A DNA stretch of 64,000 bases from Entoloma clypeatum (GCA_963565915.1 OY751489.1:1488001-1552000); one strand, 5' to 3'. Positions 33,469 through 45,858 are shown, counted from the stretch's first letter. Numbers and translations: made by a program. The notes: generated by a model from the sequence alone, not told the origin.

Positions 33469-35779
33469 CGTCTAACGTCCCATTTCTTGGTCTGAAGCGG
33501 CTGTAACCGGAAGTTGTATTGCTACTGCTATCATTGTAATTGCGATTTCTAGGGGAGAGAAATGGCTTGTAGTATTTCCGTGGACCCACGCTGACAAGGA
33601 CAGCCGATGAACCGCTTTGAGTCGTGTCCGAGATCCAGGAAGAATCAAGACCGGTTGTCGTTCTCTCATAAGTAGTTCTTGTGCCGAGCAGCTCGCCAAG
33701 AAAATCTCTGGATAATTGTGCATGCGCGGTCGGCCTGAATCATTCAGCCTGATTTTCAGTTTTCGGGTGAAGCCTTCCGCAGTTCGTTCAAGGTTCCGAC
33801 ATCGTGTGACGCCATAATACGACTTACTGCATCCCGAAGCCGATGTGGTTAGACCCACGAGCGAGGGTGCGCTTTCGTGCCCCCCGGAGCTGCTGCTGCG
33901 CTGCCAAGTTGCCAACCGTATAGCTATCAGATTTATCAGGTGTCAAACGATAAGCAAATCAGAGGAGAAAAGATAGGAAGAACTTATGGAGGTGTATCGC
34001 TATCTCGAGGCAGAAATTCCATAAATATCATTGCCGAAAAGCACCACTCGGTTAATAAAGATTTTCGGGATAGGCTCGGAAGGCATCATCACGGTTTACA
34101 AGGATAACACTCGGAGGCGATCATCATAAATGATGTATCACATGCGCGAACTAGTCCAAAACAATCTGGGGCAACCGGAGTTGATTGTGACGTGAGCTGA
34201 GGATCCGCAGGCCTCAGGGTGCAAACGTTGGGGTTGTTATACATACTGGGATGGGGCGACAAATTCCTGGGGTTGCTGCGCGAAGCGAGATGTGCATGGG
34301 GGACCGTTGACAGTTCGTGGAGGCCCAAACGTAAAATAAAAAAAAACTTGAGGGGGAGTGACTTTTCCAAAAGATGGGATGGAAAAAAAAACCCCCCCCC
34401 GATCAAAAGGAAAGCAAGGAGTTTTCAAAGATACTTATCCATCAGTGCTAGCCCTTGCTCGTCAGAAGGTCACCCACGAGGGGACAACGACATGCGTGGA
34501 CAGGCACCTAACTAAAATCCCTGAAACGCATGTCCAGGTAGTCAGCGTTAAACGTCACGCGTCAAGGCCTGGAAGGGAAAACAAAAAATGGATCTTCATG
34601 GCAGCCTTTTTCGAATAATCGAAACGGTGCTGCAGGCGCCGAGTTCACGTGTGATGATGGTATACCACGTAACGCACACCAGCGCCGGAGTGATTGTGAT
34701 CTGCGACACAGATCAAATGGAAGCATCGAGCCTGGAGAGCGAGCATGCGCACTGTTTTATTACAAAGGAATTTCGCGTGAAATGACCGCTGAACCTGAAT
34801 GACTCCAGAGGTCGTGGTTTTCCTTTGAGGCGAGCCAGAGTTTCCGACGGATCTTGTGAACGTGAACGCGAACGACGGGGCGTCGCGGAAGATAACAGAA
34901 CGAGCAAAGCATCTGAGGGATTTGAGCCGCCCTTTTTCCCAGAGAGAAGCCAAGCCGATTTCAGCACGATGCAAGGGATCCTCGAATCTGTCATGACAGT
35001 AGTAACATATCCTGGGTAGCAGAGAAGTTGGTTGATCATGTACATAGCATCATGATAGTCCCCAGGCTTTTTTTTTTTTTTTTTTTTTGGTTTCCAGAAA
35101 CCAGAGAAGGAGCCGCGATCGTTCACAGCGAGCATGGCATTTCCGACAGTTCGTGCATGCGTGCCAAGAGTACTCGGCCCTCCCCTCCCCACTAGTAAGT
35201 AACTAGGGCCTCAGTGACGGAAGCAAGTTCCCATGTATGGCTCATGGTCCAAGAGATGTAGGTTACGTGGAGGTACGAAACACGGGCACCGAAATGCCGC
35301 GCAAAATTTGGGGGTCGAACTTCAAGCTGAGGTGAGCCTGAGAGTGGCCTGACTGTGGAAGTCCTTCTGTAGGTCACGCGTCAAAATCTCATACGGCAGG
35401 GGCGAGCAGGGATGATGCTGCAATTGCAAGATGTGTTACTTAGTGGGCGGACCGACGACGGGGACGTTTTTGAAAGAGCAGAGGGTGTTTAATTAGAGAG
35501 TATTGATATCAATATACTTAGCAAGAATGTAATGGGGGGGATCTAAGTAGTCTCTAAGTCGTGTGGAACAAGGTCTATTTTGTCTATGGTCTAGGGCGTG
35601 AAGGGGATCGTTCCAGTGCATGAAAAAAGAGACCGGGATGGGTATGAAACCGAGAAAGGAGGGAGGAGCAAGAAACAAGCAGCCGATTGTAAAGAGTTCG
35701 ACCCCAATTCAAGAACAAAGCAACAAGAAAAAGTCAAAAAGCAGGAGACAACAATAATCGGCGACATGCAGAAGACACT
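33469..35779. other. 2.3-kb convergent intergenic region
   Basis: Between the SNF5 stop and the CreA stop (tail-to-tail). Only unrelated short frames (up to about 160 codons, no family resemblance, no splice support) are present. Homopolymer tracts occur: A9 followed by C10 at about 34382-34400 and a T run of about 21 nt at about 35068-35089. No RNA gene was recognised. Confidence 0.4.
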
Positions 35780-38093
35780 TCAAAACCTCGTCGGAGCCCT
35801 TACCGCAGCCGCGAACTGGCTAAACCCAGGCAACTCCACCTTCTCCTTCCCCTCCTCCCGCGTCGCACCACTCTCAGCGCCCGCCCCGCTATCCAGCTCT
35901 TTATCAAGCTTCAGCGGCGGCAGCTTTATGGGCGGTGACCCCGACCTTGAAGCGGGCATCGAGCGCGGCAGAGAGGCGAACGCCATCGGCGTCGGCACGC
36001 CAGAATGAGGCTGCGACACAGCCACGAGGCCGTGCGATCCATGCCCGGGGCTGCCAGACAAGGATCCCTTGCGGGTCGGCGCAGTCGACGAAGGAGCGGA
36101 GACGATGGGGGTCATGCCGAATGCGGTACGGACAGAGTGGGCAAGGTGGTGATGGGGGTGGGGGTTCGCGAAGTCGTGATGTGTGTGTTGACTCGTCGTG
36201 GGAGGAGAAGCACCGGAACCCGGTCGTTGATGTGGTGAGGGAGGTCGTGAAGTCGTCGTGCTCCTGGGGGCAACAGTGCTGTCTGCGCGTCGACGCTGCA
36301 GTTTCCCCCATGAAGTGGAGGCGGCGGATGACGGTATTGAGGAGGACGAGGGCGGAGGGCTGTTTGCGCTGGCGCCGGATCGTAGTGGCACTGCGGAGAT
36401 TGGGGGGTCCATCGATGCTTCCACGGGCGGCATCATGTGAGAAGGGGGAAGAAGAACGGGTGAGGGAACACGAGAGGGAACGGCAGAATGTATGTTGAGA
36501 GTACGAAGGGGTCCGAGGAAGGGGCTGGTCGACGGTGTAAACTCCGAGACGCGACCAGAGGTAAGCATCGGTGGCGAGTAGGAGGTATGCGGGGGGTGGT
36601 GGTCAGGGTGTAGTGGATGTGCTTGCTGTAGACCCCCAAAGCCCGGGTGGGGTTGTTTGTGATGGAGCCCTTTGCGAACAGACATGGACTTCCTCGGGCG
36701 CATTTGGATCGGCAACGACTCTGAGTCCGAGCTGATTGGTGAAGGTGAGTCCTCATGGCCAGGTAATCCGATGGCAGCGTGTCGATGGTGATGAGCAACA
36801 TATTTGTTTTGGTATGGGTCGGCCCACGATAAAGGACGATTTGTGGGACTTGGACCGAGGGAGCGAGTATCGACCAAGTGTCCTGAAGATCTTGATTGTG
36901 TCAAGGCAGGTCTGGTACTGTGGTTTGCATCGTGTCCTGAGGGGGCCGGATACCAGGCGGGTCCACTGAGCCTCCGCTTTTGCTTGAGGTCTCTGTCCGC
37001 ATTTCTTTCCAGCAAGGCTTCGTATGCTCTATGCTCGAGCTCGGCCTCCCGGGATTTAAAGCTGCCCCGCTCGTTGGACAACCCAAAGTAACCTGTCTCA
37101 CCTACCAAAGAAGCAGAAGGCGTGATGAGGGGGCTCGTGGTTGCGCTACTCGGATGAGACCAATCATGGGGAAGTGGGCCGAAGCGTGCTTCATACTCCG
37201 CCCGTCGTAAGGCCTCCGCGTGGCGCGCCTCGTACTCTGCACGCCGCAGGGCCTCCTGGCGTTCCAAGGCGTGGAGCTCGTCCATTGCGACGCTGGAAAG
37301 GGTGGTAAATGCTGAGGCTGATGTCGAGAGGCCATTTCGATGCTGATGAGTACTCTGGGAAGGCTGCGAGAGCCCAGAAGTAGGCTGATTTCGTCGTGAG
37401 AGAGGAGGGTCGTACGACGTGATCGATGTCGGACGTGCATAAGATTCACCCTGTGCTGCTGCATTAGGCAATTGGTGAGAATTGAGCGGGAGAATGTGAC
37501 AGACCTCATCATCGCTGTTGGCTCGACTGCGAGCCTTCTTTTTCACCCGCATCCTTGTGTCATCTTTTTCGAATGACTCTTCAATTGCAGGATAGCAAAC
37601 GTCTCTCAAACTTTCATTGACATCATCATCAGCAATCCTGCCGACACTGTTGAGCTTTAGTGGTTTTCGTGGAGCCTTCTTGCTGCCACTGGGCGCGACG
37701 GACAGCCGATGATCCGAGGGATGGTTATCGTTGAGGGTGGGGTGGTTGTTGTTGCCATGTATTCTCGAATGGCGAGTGAGCTCGTCAGAGCGCGAAAAGC
37801 GTTTCTCGCACGAAGGAAATGTGCAGAGGAAGGGTTTCTCGCCGGTGTGGGTGCGTATATGGCGTGTCTGCGGTGATAGCTGATAAGCACGGTGGCAAAA
37901 ATTTTGGCAGGGACATACACACCTGATGCTCAAGACGACTGAATGCGCGACCACAGAGGGCGTAGGGGCATTTGTACGGCCTGGAGAGGGCCTTGTCGTT
38001 TTGCTGTGGGGCGTTGTGGGCGGCGTCGAGCATGATGACGTCGATGTGGGAGTGAGTGGCTAGAAAGGGGGAGTTGAGTAGGGTGGTCGCCAT
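35780..38093 (-). CDS. creA: C2H2 zinc finger glucose repressor CreA/Mig1
   Basis: Carbon catabolite repressor that binds GC-rich SYGGRG sites and represses genes for alternative carbon sources. The two C2H2 fingers are clear: [20 protein letters not shown], then (across the only intron, about 37870-37925) [15 protein letters not shown] and [20 protein letters not shown], matching the CreA/Mig1 pair. The first finger has an extra residue between its cysteines (CPYALC). The remaining 600 residues are Ser/Pro/His-rich and disordered-looking, with a basic KKKARSRAN segment, an Ala/Glu/Arg repeat ([11 protein letters not shown] twice, around 37190-37270), and a final acidic stretch after [12 protein letters not shown]. 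Length of about 750 residues is longer than ascomycete CreA (about 420) but usual for basidiomycetes. SNF1/AMPK, whose beta subunit is also encoded in the window, controls this repressor in yeast. Confidence 0.92.
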
Positions 38094-38156
38094 AAGAGGT
38101 GGCGAGAAGAGTGGTTACCGTGTAGAAGGGAAGGTTATAAGGAGGCTGGCATCCAG

Positions 38157-38305
38157 GTGGGGTAAGTAGTAAAAGAAGAACGTGAAAAGGGTGAACCCCA
38201 GTTTGACGACCCTCAGAAACTGTGACTCGAGTAATAAAGGGTCCCTGCCCTGTAACTTGTCACTTCCCCACATCCCCCAAATGCGAGCCAGCATGGGCCG
38301 CGGGG
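38157..38305. promoter_or_regulatory. Cluster of CreA/Mig1-type sites upstream of creA
   Basis: Three matches to the SYGGRG core lie 64-212 nt upstream of the creA start codon: GTGGGG at 38157-38162, CCCCAC (reverse) at 38266-38271 and GCGGGG at 38300-38305. CreA/Mig1 proteins bind this core, so autoregulation is plausible. The motif is short and degenerate, so chance matches are possible. Confidence 0.4.
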
Positions 38306-39803
38306 TGATCGGATCCCTTTCTCATTCCTCACCGGCCCGACTATAAATTTATGTTTTCACTCGTTCCAGAAACGAAACAACAATCTCTACGTGCAACCAA
38401 GAAGCAGCAAGAAATCTCCGCGCCTGGCTTCCCGTTTAATCCTTTTGCCAAGTCTTTTAGAACTTACTCTTGTCCGCCTTCTTGTAAAAACACGATGCCG
38501 TGCCTTCGGGGATCCTGCTTCATTTTCTAGGCCGGCCTCGACGTAATACTTTGATAGGAAAACCAAAGCTTCCGATTCGTGCAGCATCCGGGATCACCTC
38601 CCACGCTATCAGCGCCCTTTTCCTCGCCGATGCATCACAGTTTTCTTCCTGCGGTGTGTATGGGATATTCTCTGCACCAGCTCGGCCCGGGTAGGTATTG
38701 TACTTACCTAGCGCTGCATCGCACTGAGGTGTATTTCGGTCGCGCCGAGGCGTTCACCTAATCTCCCCCTGCGACTGCGCGGACGTCTAACTCATAGAAG
38801 TCTGTGGAATTATCGTCTTCATCAAAATTCTGCCTCGGAAAATGTGTCGAAATGCAAAACACATCTTCTCGACGACATGCCCATCCTAGGCAGTCACCGT
38901 TCTTACAAGGCAGGCTACCTACATTATGGACTGGGGTAAACTTCTTTCGACTGTAGCTGACGAATGCTAACCGACAGATTGGATGACGGGGGGCTTGAGG
39001 TAGCTGTTGAAATGACCCAGTTCAACGAGTGAAGGGACAACAAGTCAGCGTCCAGAAAACACCTGCACCCAGAGGACACTCGGCGAGTCTCTGAACTCGC
39101 CGAGACGTGCGTGGGTGTAAGCGTCGATATCTCTATACTTTGCATGCATAAAGCATGTCGGCCATTTCCCCATTTTTCATCCCGTCTGTTTTTTTCGCGA
39201 CTCGGGGCGAAAGGCATCCGAGGTCAGAGTCGCAACGTTACTTAACGCGGTCGACCAGATCATGACGGTGTGGTCTGGAGTACCAGGTGCCGAGGTTTGA
39301 TTATCTCCAGGGGCACAGTGTGCAATCATCGCCCTCTGTACTTGGAATAAATACATCAGTATCCAAGTTAACATCGATCTATCACCGACTTATTTCTTAC
39401 CGACGAACTCAAGATATGTATGCGCAACCAAAGGAACTCGAGACGGCCTCTCCAGTCGACCTCATCCTTACTTATGTACATTTTACTCCCCAGTCGAATC
39501 CACGATGTCATCGACCTTGAAATTCATCTTGCATTCTGTCTATACCGTAATCGAGAGAATTGAGGATCGATAAGGGTCGATGCCCGTCCCCAAGTCGTCC
39601 CCCAGAGGCTTGTACTGCTTGCAAGATGCTCAAAAATGTTAATCAAAGTTTCAAAGTTTATCAAAGTGCAGAATACTAAGTATGCCGAGGTCAGTTAACG
39701 TTGAAACGTTGATCACGGACGCTGACGAACAATATTCAGGGCCGCATACACAATTGATTGATCTCTGTACCGCGATGAACAACAAAACACTCTCCCATTT
39801 CTC
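38306..39803. other. 1.5-kb divergent intergenic region
   Basis: Between creA (minus) and the GEF-kinase gene (plus). Short unrelated frames only; no gene recognised. It probably includes long 5' regulatory sequence for both. Confidence 0.45.
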
Positions 39804-42800
39804 ATGAGACAATCACAACTGCGACCCCCTCCAGCGCCTCCAGACCACCACCGCCTCCAAAGCTTCCAAATCCTCTCGCGTCTCGAGCTCATCCGTCCAT
39901 TCAAACCATGGCTGGACTTCAGACGATACCACGTCTACCGCAAACACCACACGCCGTTTGTGCTCCTCTGGGACTGCTTCTCGTTCGGAGCCCCGCTGGG
40001 AACGCTGCTGAGTCTCCTTGGATCTCCAGCGCCAAGCCATCTCGTGCAGCATGTGGAGGACTTTGACTTTGAGATCGGGGTTCTGGAGCGCGGGGTGTAT
40101 TTTTTGAGTTTCATACAGCGCGTACAGCTCCTTGAGATGCAGGGGAGGCTTCCGTACGGAGAAGTGTTACGATGTGAGGACTTCTTAAGTGATTCCAGCA
40201 CTGGGTTCACGAAGGTACGATGATCAAAGTGAGCGTTTCGCTATAGGTTTAATAAAAATAAAACAGGTTCTACGAACTGTTTTTAGGCTCCTTTTCGCGT
40301 TGCAGGAATCATACCCTGGAATATTCGTTGCGCCAGCAAATTACCAGCAAAAAAGGCGGGAGTTGGTTCAAGAGTTGGTTGACACAGAAAAAGCTCATTT
40401 GACGCTTTTCAAAGCCGTGTCTGTCCGTGATTCTGGGCTATGCATTCTGCGAAAATGCCTGATTTGGTGGATTGACAGACGGCCGCTGTTGCATTGGCGG
40501 AAGGATTGAAAAATGTCCAACCCTGCCTTGAATGCTTTCTTTTCCATCGCACACGGCTCGTTCAATATCATGAGCAACTTTTGGAAATCCTCGAGGATGT
40601 CGCTTCAAACAACCGTGATATCCCAGTTCACTGGAACTGCGTGTTTTCTCTCGATGTGGGTCATTCCGACTATCCCTTTTGATAAAAGGGAGAGTTTATT
40701 TTGCCAACTTTGATAGAATGACGTGTTTCGTAATACAGTATCTGGTGCATATAGGTCGATTTGCATAAACTATTTGGCCCTGATGGAAAAGCTGGAACCC
40801 TCGCACCTAGAGGTATAACTTTGAAGTCTTGTGTCGGCATACAACTCATCCTTCGTCAATAGGCTGCCCTCTCCAACAATGCCCGAATTATACGAGGACA
40901 CCTTTCTATTTTGCTGTCTAGGATTTCCGACTATAAAAACATCCTCCATGTCCGTCGAGTTCTCTTCCCCTCCCTGTAACATCGCTGATGGCATTATCAG
41001 GATATTTTGGATTGCACGTTGCCCGCGGAAGATCAGGGGTACAATTCTCTTTGCGAAGCCGTGTATAGGATGGGGGACATTTGCGAAACCATGGACGAGG
41101 CCGGCTCTCAGATACGCACAATGAGATCTGCATCGATTCTCAAAAGCCGTGCATTTTTATGGACAGCCCCGCCTCCTGATGAGTTGGGCACGATTCTTCT
41201 GGACGATCGTGTGCAGGTTCATCCAATAAAGAAGACTCAATATTCAGTGTTTCTATTCGAAACACATTTGCTTTGCTGTACGGAAGGAAGAGATCGATAT
41301 GCGGAGAAATGGCCAGCTACTACATATCCTATACAACCTTGGGATATAGGACCGGCTTTGCGAAAGAGATCACCTTTGGATATTGCACACGCAATACCGA
41401 ACTCGCGCCTTCAGACAGTTTCATGCCCAGATACAAGTATGCGTTTCGGGAATGCTTTTCCGTGTTATGCTTTAATGATCTTCTTTCAGCTTCTGTCGAG
41501 ATTGCATGGGTGGATGAGAGGAAAGGGCATGTGGTGTGTACGCTGACATTCTACTCCATGACATACCAGCAATGGAATCAGTGGCTATCCACGCTTCAAA
41601 CCATTCGTACCCCCGATTTATCGGCCAAACCACGTTCCCCGCGTCACGATTGGTGAAGATGAAACTCTACTCTCAGGTATCCCGCCGCCTGTCGAAGTTT
41701 GCAACTTCTCTGCTGACACCCTTCCCACAGAGGACGAGGACGCCGATGGGAGAAAACTAGTGCACGCAAAGTCGTGGAGCGTCATTGCCAGGAAAGGACC
41801 GCGGTCTGAAACATCCTCATTCGTAAACCTTGAGTCGCCGGGTGAAGAATGCCCTCTCAGCCCCGGTTTACTCCCGGCGCTTTACAGCCCTGCGACATCA
41901 GACATCTTGCGGAGCCCCTCACCGTTAAGCGCTATGGATGCGGTTTTGACCCACGACAGGCCGCCGACTCCTCCAAGGGACGACGGTTTTGGTTGGTGTC
42001 AATCGAACACTGGTGAGACCAGTTATGCTCACCTATCCATGGACCCCTCGGCTCTGCTGGACCTGACAGGGAAGATTATCAGGGAAGGAAGGTATCCTTC
42101 TGCCCATGGGGGATTCTCGGACGTGTGGAAAGGCGTCTGGAACGATGATAGCTGCGAAAGAAAGGTAATACCGTGGTTGTGCTTCCAGGCGCATGAACCT
42201 GACCGTTATTCTAAAAAAAAGTTTCAGGTCGCGGTAAAGGTCCTAAGATCAAACATCGACGATCCGGAAATGGAAGAAAAAATGGTCAAGGTAGTTATTC
42301 TATATGCGCTTCAATCAACCTAAAGAATTCACATCCGTTATAATTAGCGGCTGCGAAGGGAACTGAGCATCTGGAAGAACCTAGACCACCATAATGTTTT
42401 GCGGTTGTACGGGACGGCTTCTGATTTCGGCCCCTATATCTCGATGGTGTGTCCCTGGATGGAACATGGAAACGTCAGCAAGCATATGGAAAGGTGCAGC
42501 GACATCATGTCAACCTCGGACCGCTTGAAATTGGTGCGAAATGGCTTTGGTTTGACTTTTCCAATCCTGATGCAGGGTGCAGCTTTGCGAAGCCGCTCAC
42601 GGTTTATCTTATTGTGGGTTTCCCCTTATACATATATTATTAGTCTTCAGACTGAGAGCGCAATAACAAGTGCATTCTCGCTCTATCGTCCATGGTGACC
42701 TAACCGGCGTAAGTCATCTATTCCTACCCCGCACGCCAGTTCATATAACTTTTTGGCACCAGTCGAACATTCTTATTAATGACGAAGGAATGGCGTGTCT

Positions 42801-43278
42801 TTGTGATTTTGGGCTATCCACGATTGCTGCCGAGTTCCAGGGTCCAACGTTTCTCACAAGCACCCTTGGCGGTGCCGTGCGCTGGGCTGATGCACGTCTG
42901 TATCGTGTGAGCACCGAGGATGGTCAGACCCCCCTTACCGGCGGCAAGGAGAGCGCCGTATACTCCTTCGGCAGCGTGATGCTCGAGGCAAGTCGACATT
43001 TTCTCTTTACCGAAGTATGTAGATTTAATTCTGATTTTTCATGTTTTGGCTTTTTGGCGATGCAGGTTATGTCAGGGCGCATTCCGTATCACTATATCCG
43101 GGCGGATGCGCAGGTTGTCATAGAGCTTCACAGGGGTGTAAAGCCCCGGCGACCAGCTCAGACTTTTGTGTCAGATGCTCAGTGGGCACTCATACAACGA
43201 TGTTGGGCGGATGATGTCTGTGAAAGGCCTGGTATTGCGGAAGTTCTGATGGCTGTCGAAGCACTCTATGCGGGGTAG
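39804..43278 (+). CDS. Cdc24-like Rho guanine nucleotide exchange factor fused to a protein kinase
   Basis: A single gene with a Cdc24 calponin-homology-type region (HHTPFVLLWDCFSFGAPL; GVYFLSFIQRVQLLEM; DFLSDSSTGFTK joined to VLRTVFRLLFALQ), a divergent DH domain (KRRELVQELVDTEKAHLTLF; RSICINYLALMEKLEPSHLE; ILDCTLPAEDQGYNSLCEAV), a PH domain (FLWTAPPPDELGTILLDDR; VFLFETHLLCCTEG; WNQWLSTLQTI), a Ser/Pro linker, and a kinase domain (GGFSDVWKG loop; VAVKVL lysine; IVHGDLTG and NILIND; CDFGLS). The intron at 41607-41676 keeps frame between PH and linker, which argues against two genes. The kinase lacks the usual APE glutamate (RWADARLY) and the DVYSFG aspartate is Ala (SAVYSFG). About twelve introns; about 900 residues. 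Cdc24 activates Cdc42 in polarity, so a role in hyphal growth is plausible. Confidence 0.78.
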
Positions 43279-43379
43279 CTCATACCGTTGCACTTAGCGC
43301 CAATTTTCTGGTGGAATATATATTCAACTTTCTGACTTTTTCGGCAAGTATTAGCGTTATTGAAATCTCATTGTACTGC

Positions 43380-43461
43380 GGCGCTATAGTGTAGTGGTTA
43401 TCACTCGGGATTTTGAAATCACCTTCTTCCCGAGACCCAGGTTCGAACCCTGGTAGTGCCT
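43380..43461 (+). tRNA. tRNA-Gln (anticodon TTG) with 10-nt intron
   Basis: The cloverleaf is complete. Acceptor GGCGCTA (43380-43386) pairs with TAGTGCC (43454-43460), with one G-T wobble; discriminator T at 43461. The A box TAGTGTAGTGG and B box GGTTCGAACCC are present. Anticodon stem CGGGA (43406-43410) pairs with TCCCG (43428-43432). The loop holds TT-TTG-A, giving anticodon TTG at 43413-43415. An intron of about 10 nt (43417-43426) follows position 37, as is canonical for nuclear tRNA introns. The body resembles fungal tRNA-Gln(UUG). Confidence 0.95.
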
Positions 43462-43476
43462 ATATCTAGTTGCCTC

Positions 43477-43481
43477 TTTTT
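43477..43481 (+). terminator. RNA polymerase III terminator (T5)
   Basis: A run of five T lies 16 nt after the tRNA 3' end, as expected for a pol III stop signal. Confidence 0.7.
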
Positions 43482-43603
43482 GGTCAGCTCACTCAATCTC
43501 AGCGAATTGTTTCAGCACCATTCTCTGCAGGCGGTGAAGTCTATGTACTTGGACAACTTCGTAGACCTCTGCTACATGCTCTGCTTTCGTGGTCGCCTTT
43601 GAG

Positions 43604-44258
43604 ATGCACCCAACTCGTCATCACACTGAATACGCCCCTCCGGTGCTCCGCGCGCCATCTCCTGCCAGCTCGATTGGGACGACTTATGGAGAGGATCAAA
43701 CATCTTTCTCTGACTCTGAAGAGCAGCTGAGCCAAGAATGTTTCGAGAAGAAAGTGGAAGAACGGCTTGAATTAGGGCTTCCAAGCGAAGAAGAAGAATC
43801 AGCAAACAGAGATCCTTTGTTGCCTCGCTCTCCAGAAGGCTCGCCTGAAGAGAAAGGTAAGTCATGAAAGATGATAACGTGTGAATTATCATTCTCATTG
43901 CCCACTGTACATTACATTAGAGCTCTTCGAACAAGTTGTCGAATCATTACGCGGCGCCGTACAGACCCTCGAGGAAAACGAACTCTTTGAGCAGACCTTG
44001 CTACGTGCCTCTCAGGTCGGGCTGGAGCAACAGCCAGCTGTGGCCGATATCGACGCGCTCATGCGAGGTATGATGGTGGTGCCACAATCCTCGAACGTCC
44101 CCGTGTCCGACGGTGCCTCTGGCAGCCAGCCCTTGGACCAGAACCAGGGCGTTGTTGGCTCCCACAACCTGATAAACGGCCATGAGCATAGAAGCGAGGG
44201 TGGTCTCACTGGGTTGGTTCCGGGGAAACGCAGTCGGAATGGAACGCGGCGAAATTGA
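43604..44258 (+). CDS. Small acidic protein of unknown function
   Basis: Two exons joined by one intron (GTAAGT near 43858 to TACATTAG near 43920) give about 198 residues starting MHPTRHHTEYAPPVL. The first part is Ser/Pro/Glu-rich (SFSDSEEQLSQECFEKKVEE). The second starts with an amphipathic helix (LFEQVVESLRGAVQTLEEN, then ELFEQTLLRASQ) and includes DIDALMRGMMVVP, before a polar tail with a basic end (GKRSRNGTRRN). The helices look like a coiled coil. No family was recognised; splice signals and a kept frame support a real gene. The same frame is open upstream but starts there with a non-ATG codon. Confidence 0.55.
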
Positions 44259-44464
44259 CAGCCAGCCAGTTACAGAGTCTGGGAGACTAGCAGCCAGTGT
44301 TATAGTAAATTATGCAATTCCTTACTGGTAGTGTATAGATTATGTGTTGTACAGAGCGTCAGTACTTTAGTATTCAGCCACAGTAGAATGTCCAAATGGA
44401 AGAGATGTTGAACTCTTGATGAACAGAAGAGAGGCACTGTTCCTTGAACAAGTATTGAAGAATG

Positions 44465-45858
44465 TCAGATATCGTCTCCGACCTCACAGAAAAAGTCCGG
44501 GAGAGTATCGTCTATCTTCTTGAGGGCCTCCTGGATGCTCTTCCTCGCTGCGTTCCTGCAATCATGGTGCATGTACGGCGTGCTACCCCATTTATCAAAT
44601 TCTTTCTGGATCTGCTTCAATCGACCCACAACGTCTGCAAGATTGAAGGCGAGAACCGCATCAGTCTTTGATCTCTCCTTCCAAAACTCGAGCCAACTCT
44701 GCCTGCATCCATTCTGATGCCACGTCGCGCTACATGAAGCCGAGTGGTCAAACGCAGGTGGAGTCGCCCGTAGCTTTTCCCATGAACTTGTGAGACGATA
44801 GTATCCGGAGAGCAGGCGAAGCTGCTGGGCGGGATTTACAACCAAGCGACCTTGCTCGTCGATGTTGCCTTCTTGAGGGTCGGTGTCTCCAACTTGTGAG
44901 GCAGCTGCGTCGACCCTGGTGCATTTCAGGATAACTGCCTTCTGCATGACCTCAAAGTAGGCAAGGCCCCGGAGTGTTCTAAGATCCAATTCATCCGCGA
45001 GTGACATGGCAAGGTAGGCGTATTGTAAAGAGAAAGACATCAGCTGCCTCAAATGATCTATCATTGTATCGAGCAGCCGCTTGTGCTTACACATCTGCGC
45101 CAGCCGTATGAGTCTCGTCAGCTGCGTTGCGCTCTGGATGGATCCAGATGTGTTCGCAGTCGGAGGTGGGGGGCTGAAAGGAGATGGAGACACGGTCGCC
45201 TGAGTAATGCTGGCGAGGATGGGAGAAGGTTTGCGATTGACATAGTCGTGGATAGCATCCAGGGCCCAGACTTCGAGAGATTTGAGAGAGTACTTGTTGG
45301 AGACTCGAGCGACGTCGATCAATTGTGTAACGTCTGCATTCGGGGATGTAGCTATACAAAATTCTGGAGGTCTGGGACTATTCAGTATTGTTGTCGATCA
45401 AATGGATATCGTGTTCTCACAGAGCGTAGAGGGCCCAAAGGAAATTCCGAAACTCCGGCACAGTATCTCCAGATAACACGATTGGGTTTTCGTCAGAGCG
45501 CCCCTCTGCTTCGTGACTTCCCTGAGGCAGAGAGAACATCGTGCTGAAGCTTGACGCATCCTTGCTCAAAATTGACCGATGAACCTACGCCATCTTGTGT
45601 TTCCATGTTCTTTTTCGCCGGCATAGAAGAACAACGTACGTTGAAAAGGGTATCTTCCACCAGGAAAATGCAGCTTCCATCCTCGAAATAGTACGTCGAG
45701 TCGTGTTTCATCCTTAACGAAGCGTCTAGGACCAATTCTGTTTCGGTTCCATCCGTTTCTGAATCTGCTGAAGACGCTCGGGCTCGTTTGTGGTTTGGAG
45801 AGCTGTGTTCAAGATGAATATCGGATCTCTGTCGTTTTCCGTTAGTGGCCGCAGACAT
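44465..45858 (-). CDS. BTB/POZ domain protein
   Basis: The N-terminus is polar with a bipartite basic region (KRQRSD; HKRARAS), then a BTB domain assembled over short exons: HDSTYYFEDGSCIFLVEDTL followed after an intron by a segment with the typical buried FSTMF-like core, then IVLSGDTVPEFRNFLWALYA and VARVSNKYSLKSLEVWALDA. The C-terminal half (RLIRLAQMCKHKRLLDTM; LAMSLADELDLRTLRGLAYF) is the BACK-like helical region common in agaric BTB proteins, ending in a Cys/Trp-rich segment (ATWHQNGCRQSWLEFW). BTB proteins dimerise and often act as cullin-3 adaptors; the many agaric paralogues are uncharacterised. Two to three introns; about 410 residues. It is divergent from RNR1 (134 nt). Confidence 0.78.

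Noticed and set aside
33472..33915. 147-codon frame on the minus strand after SNF5
   Set aside because: No domain, no splice context, biased composition; treated as chance.
34713..35192. 159-codon frame on the minus strand with a poly-Lys stretch
   Set aside because: The Lys run is the T homopolymer at about 35070; no protein-like conservation.
41760..43278. Kinase domain as a separate gene starting at 41760
   Set aside because: The intron at 41607-41676 restores a continuous frame from the PH domain, and the ATG-less linker has no promoter gap.
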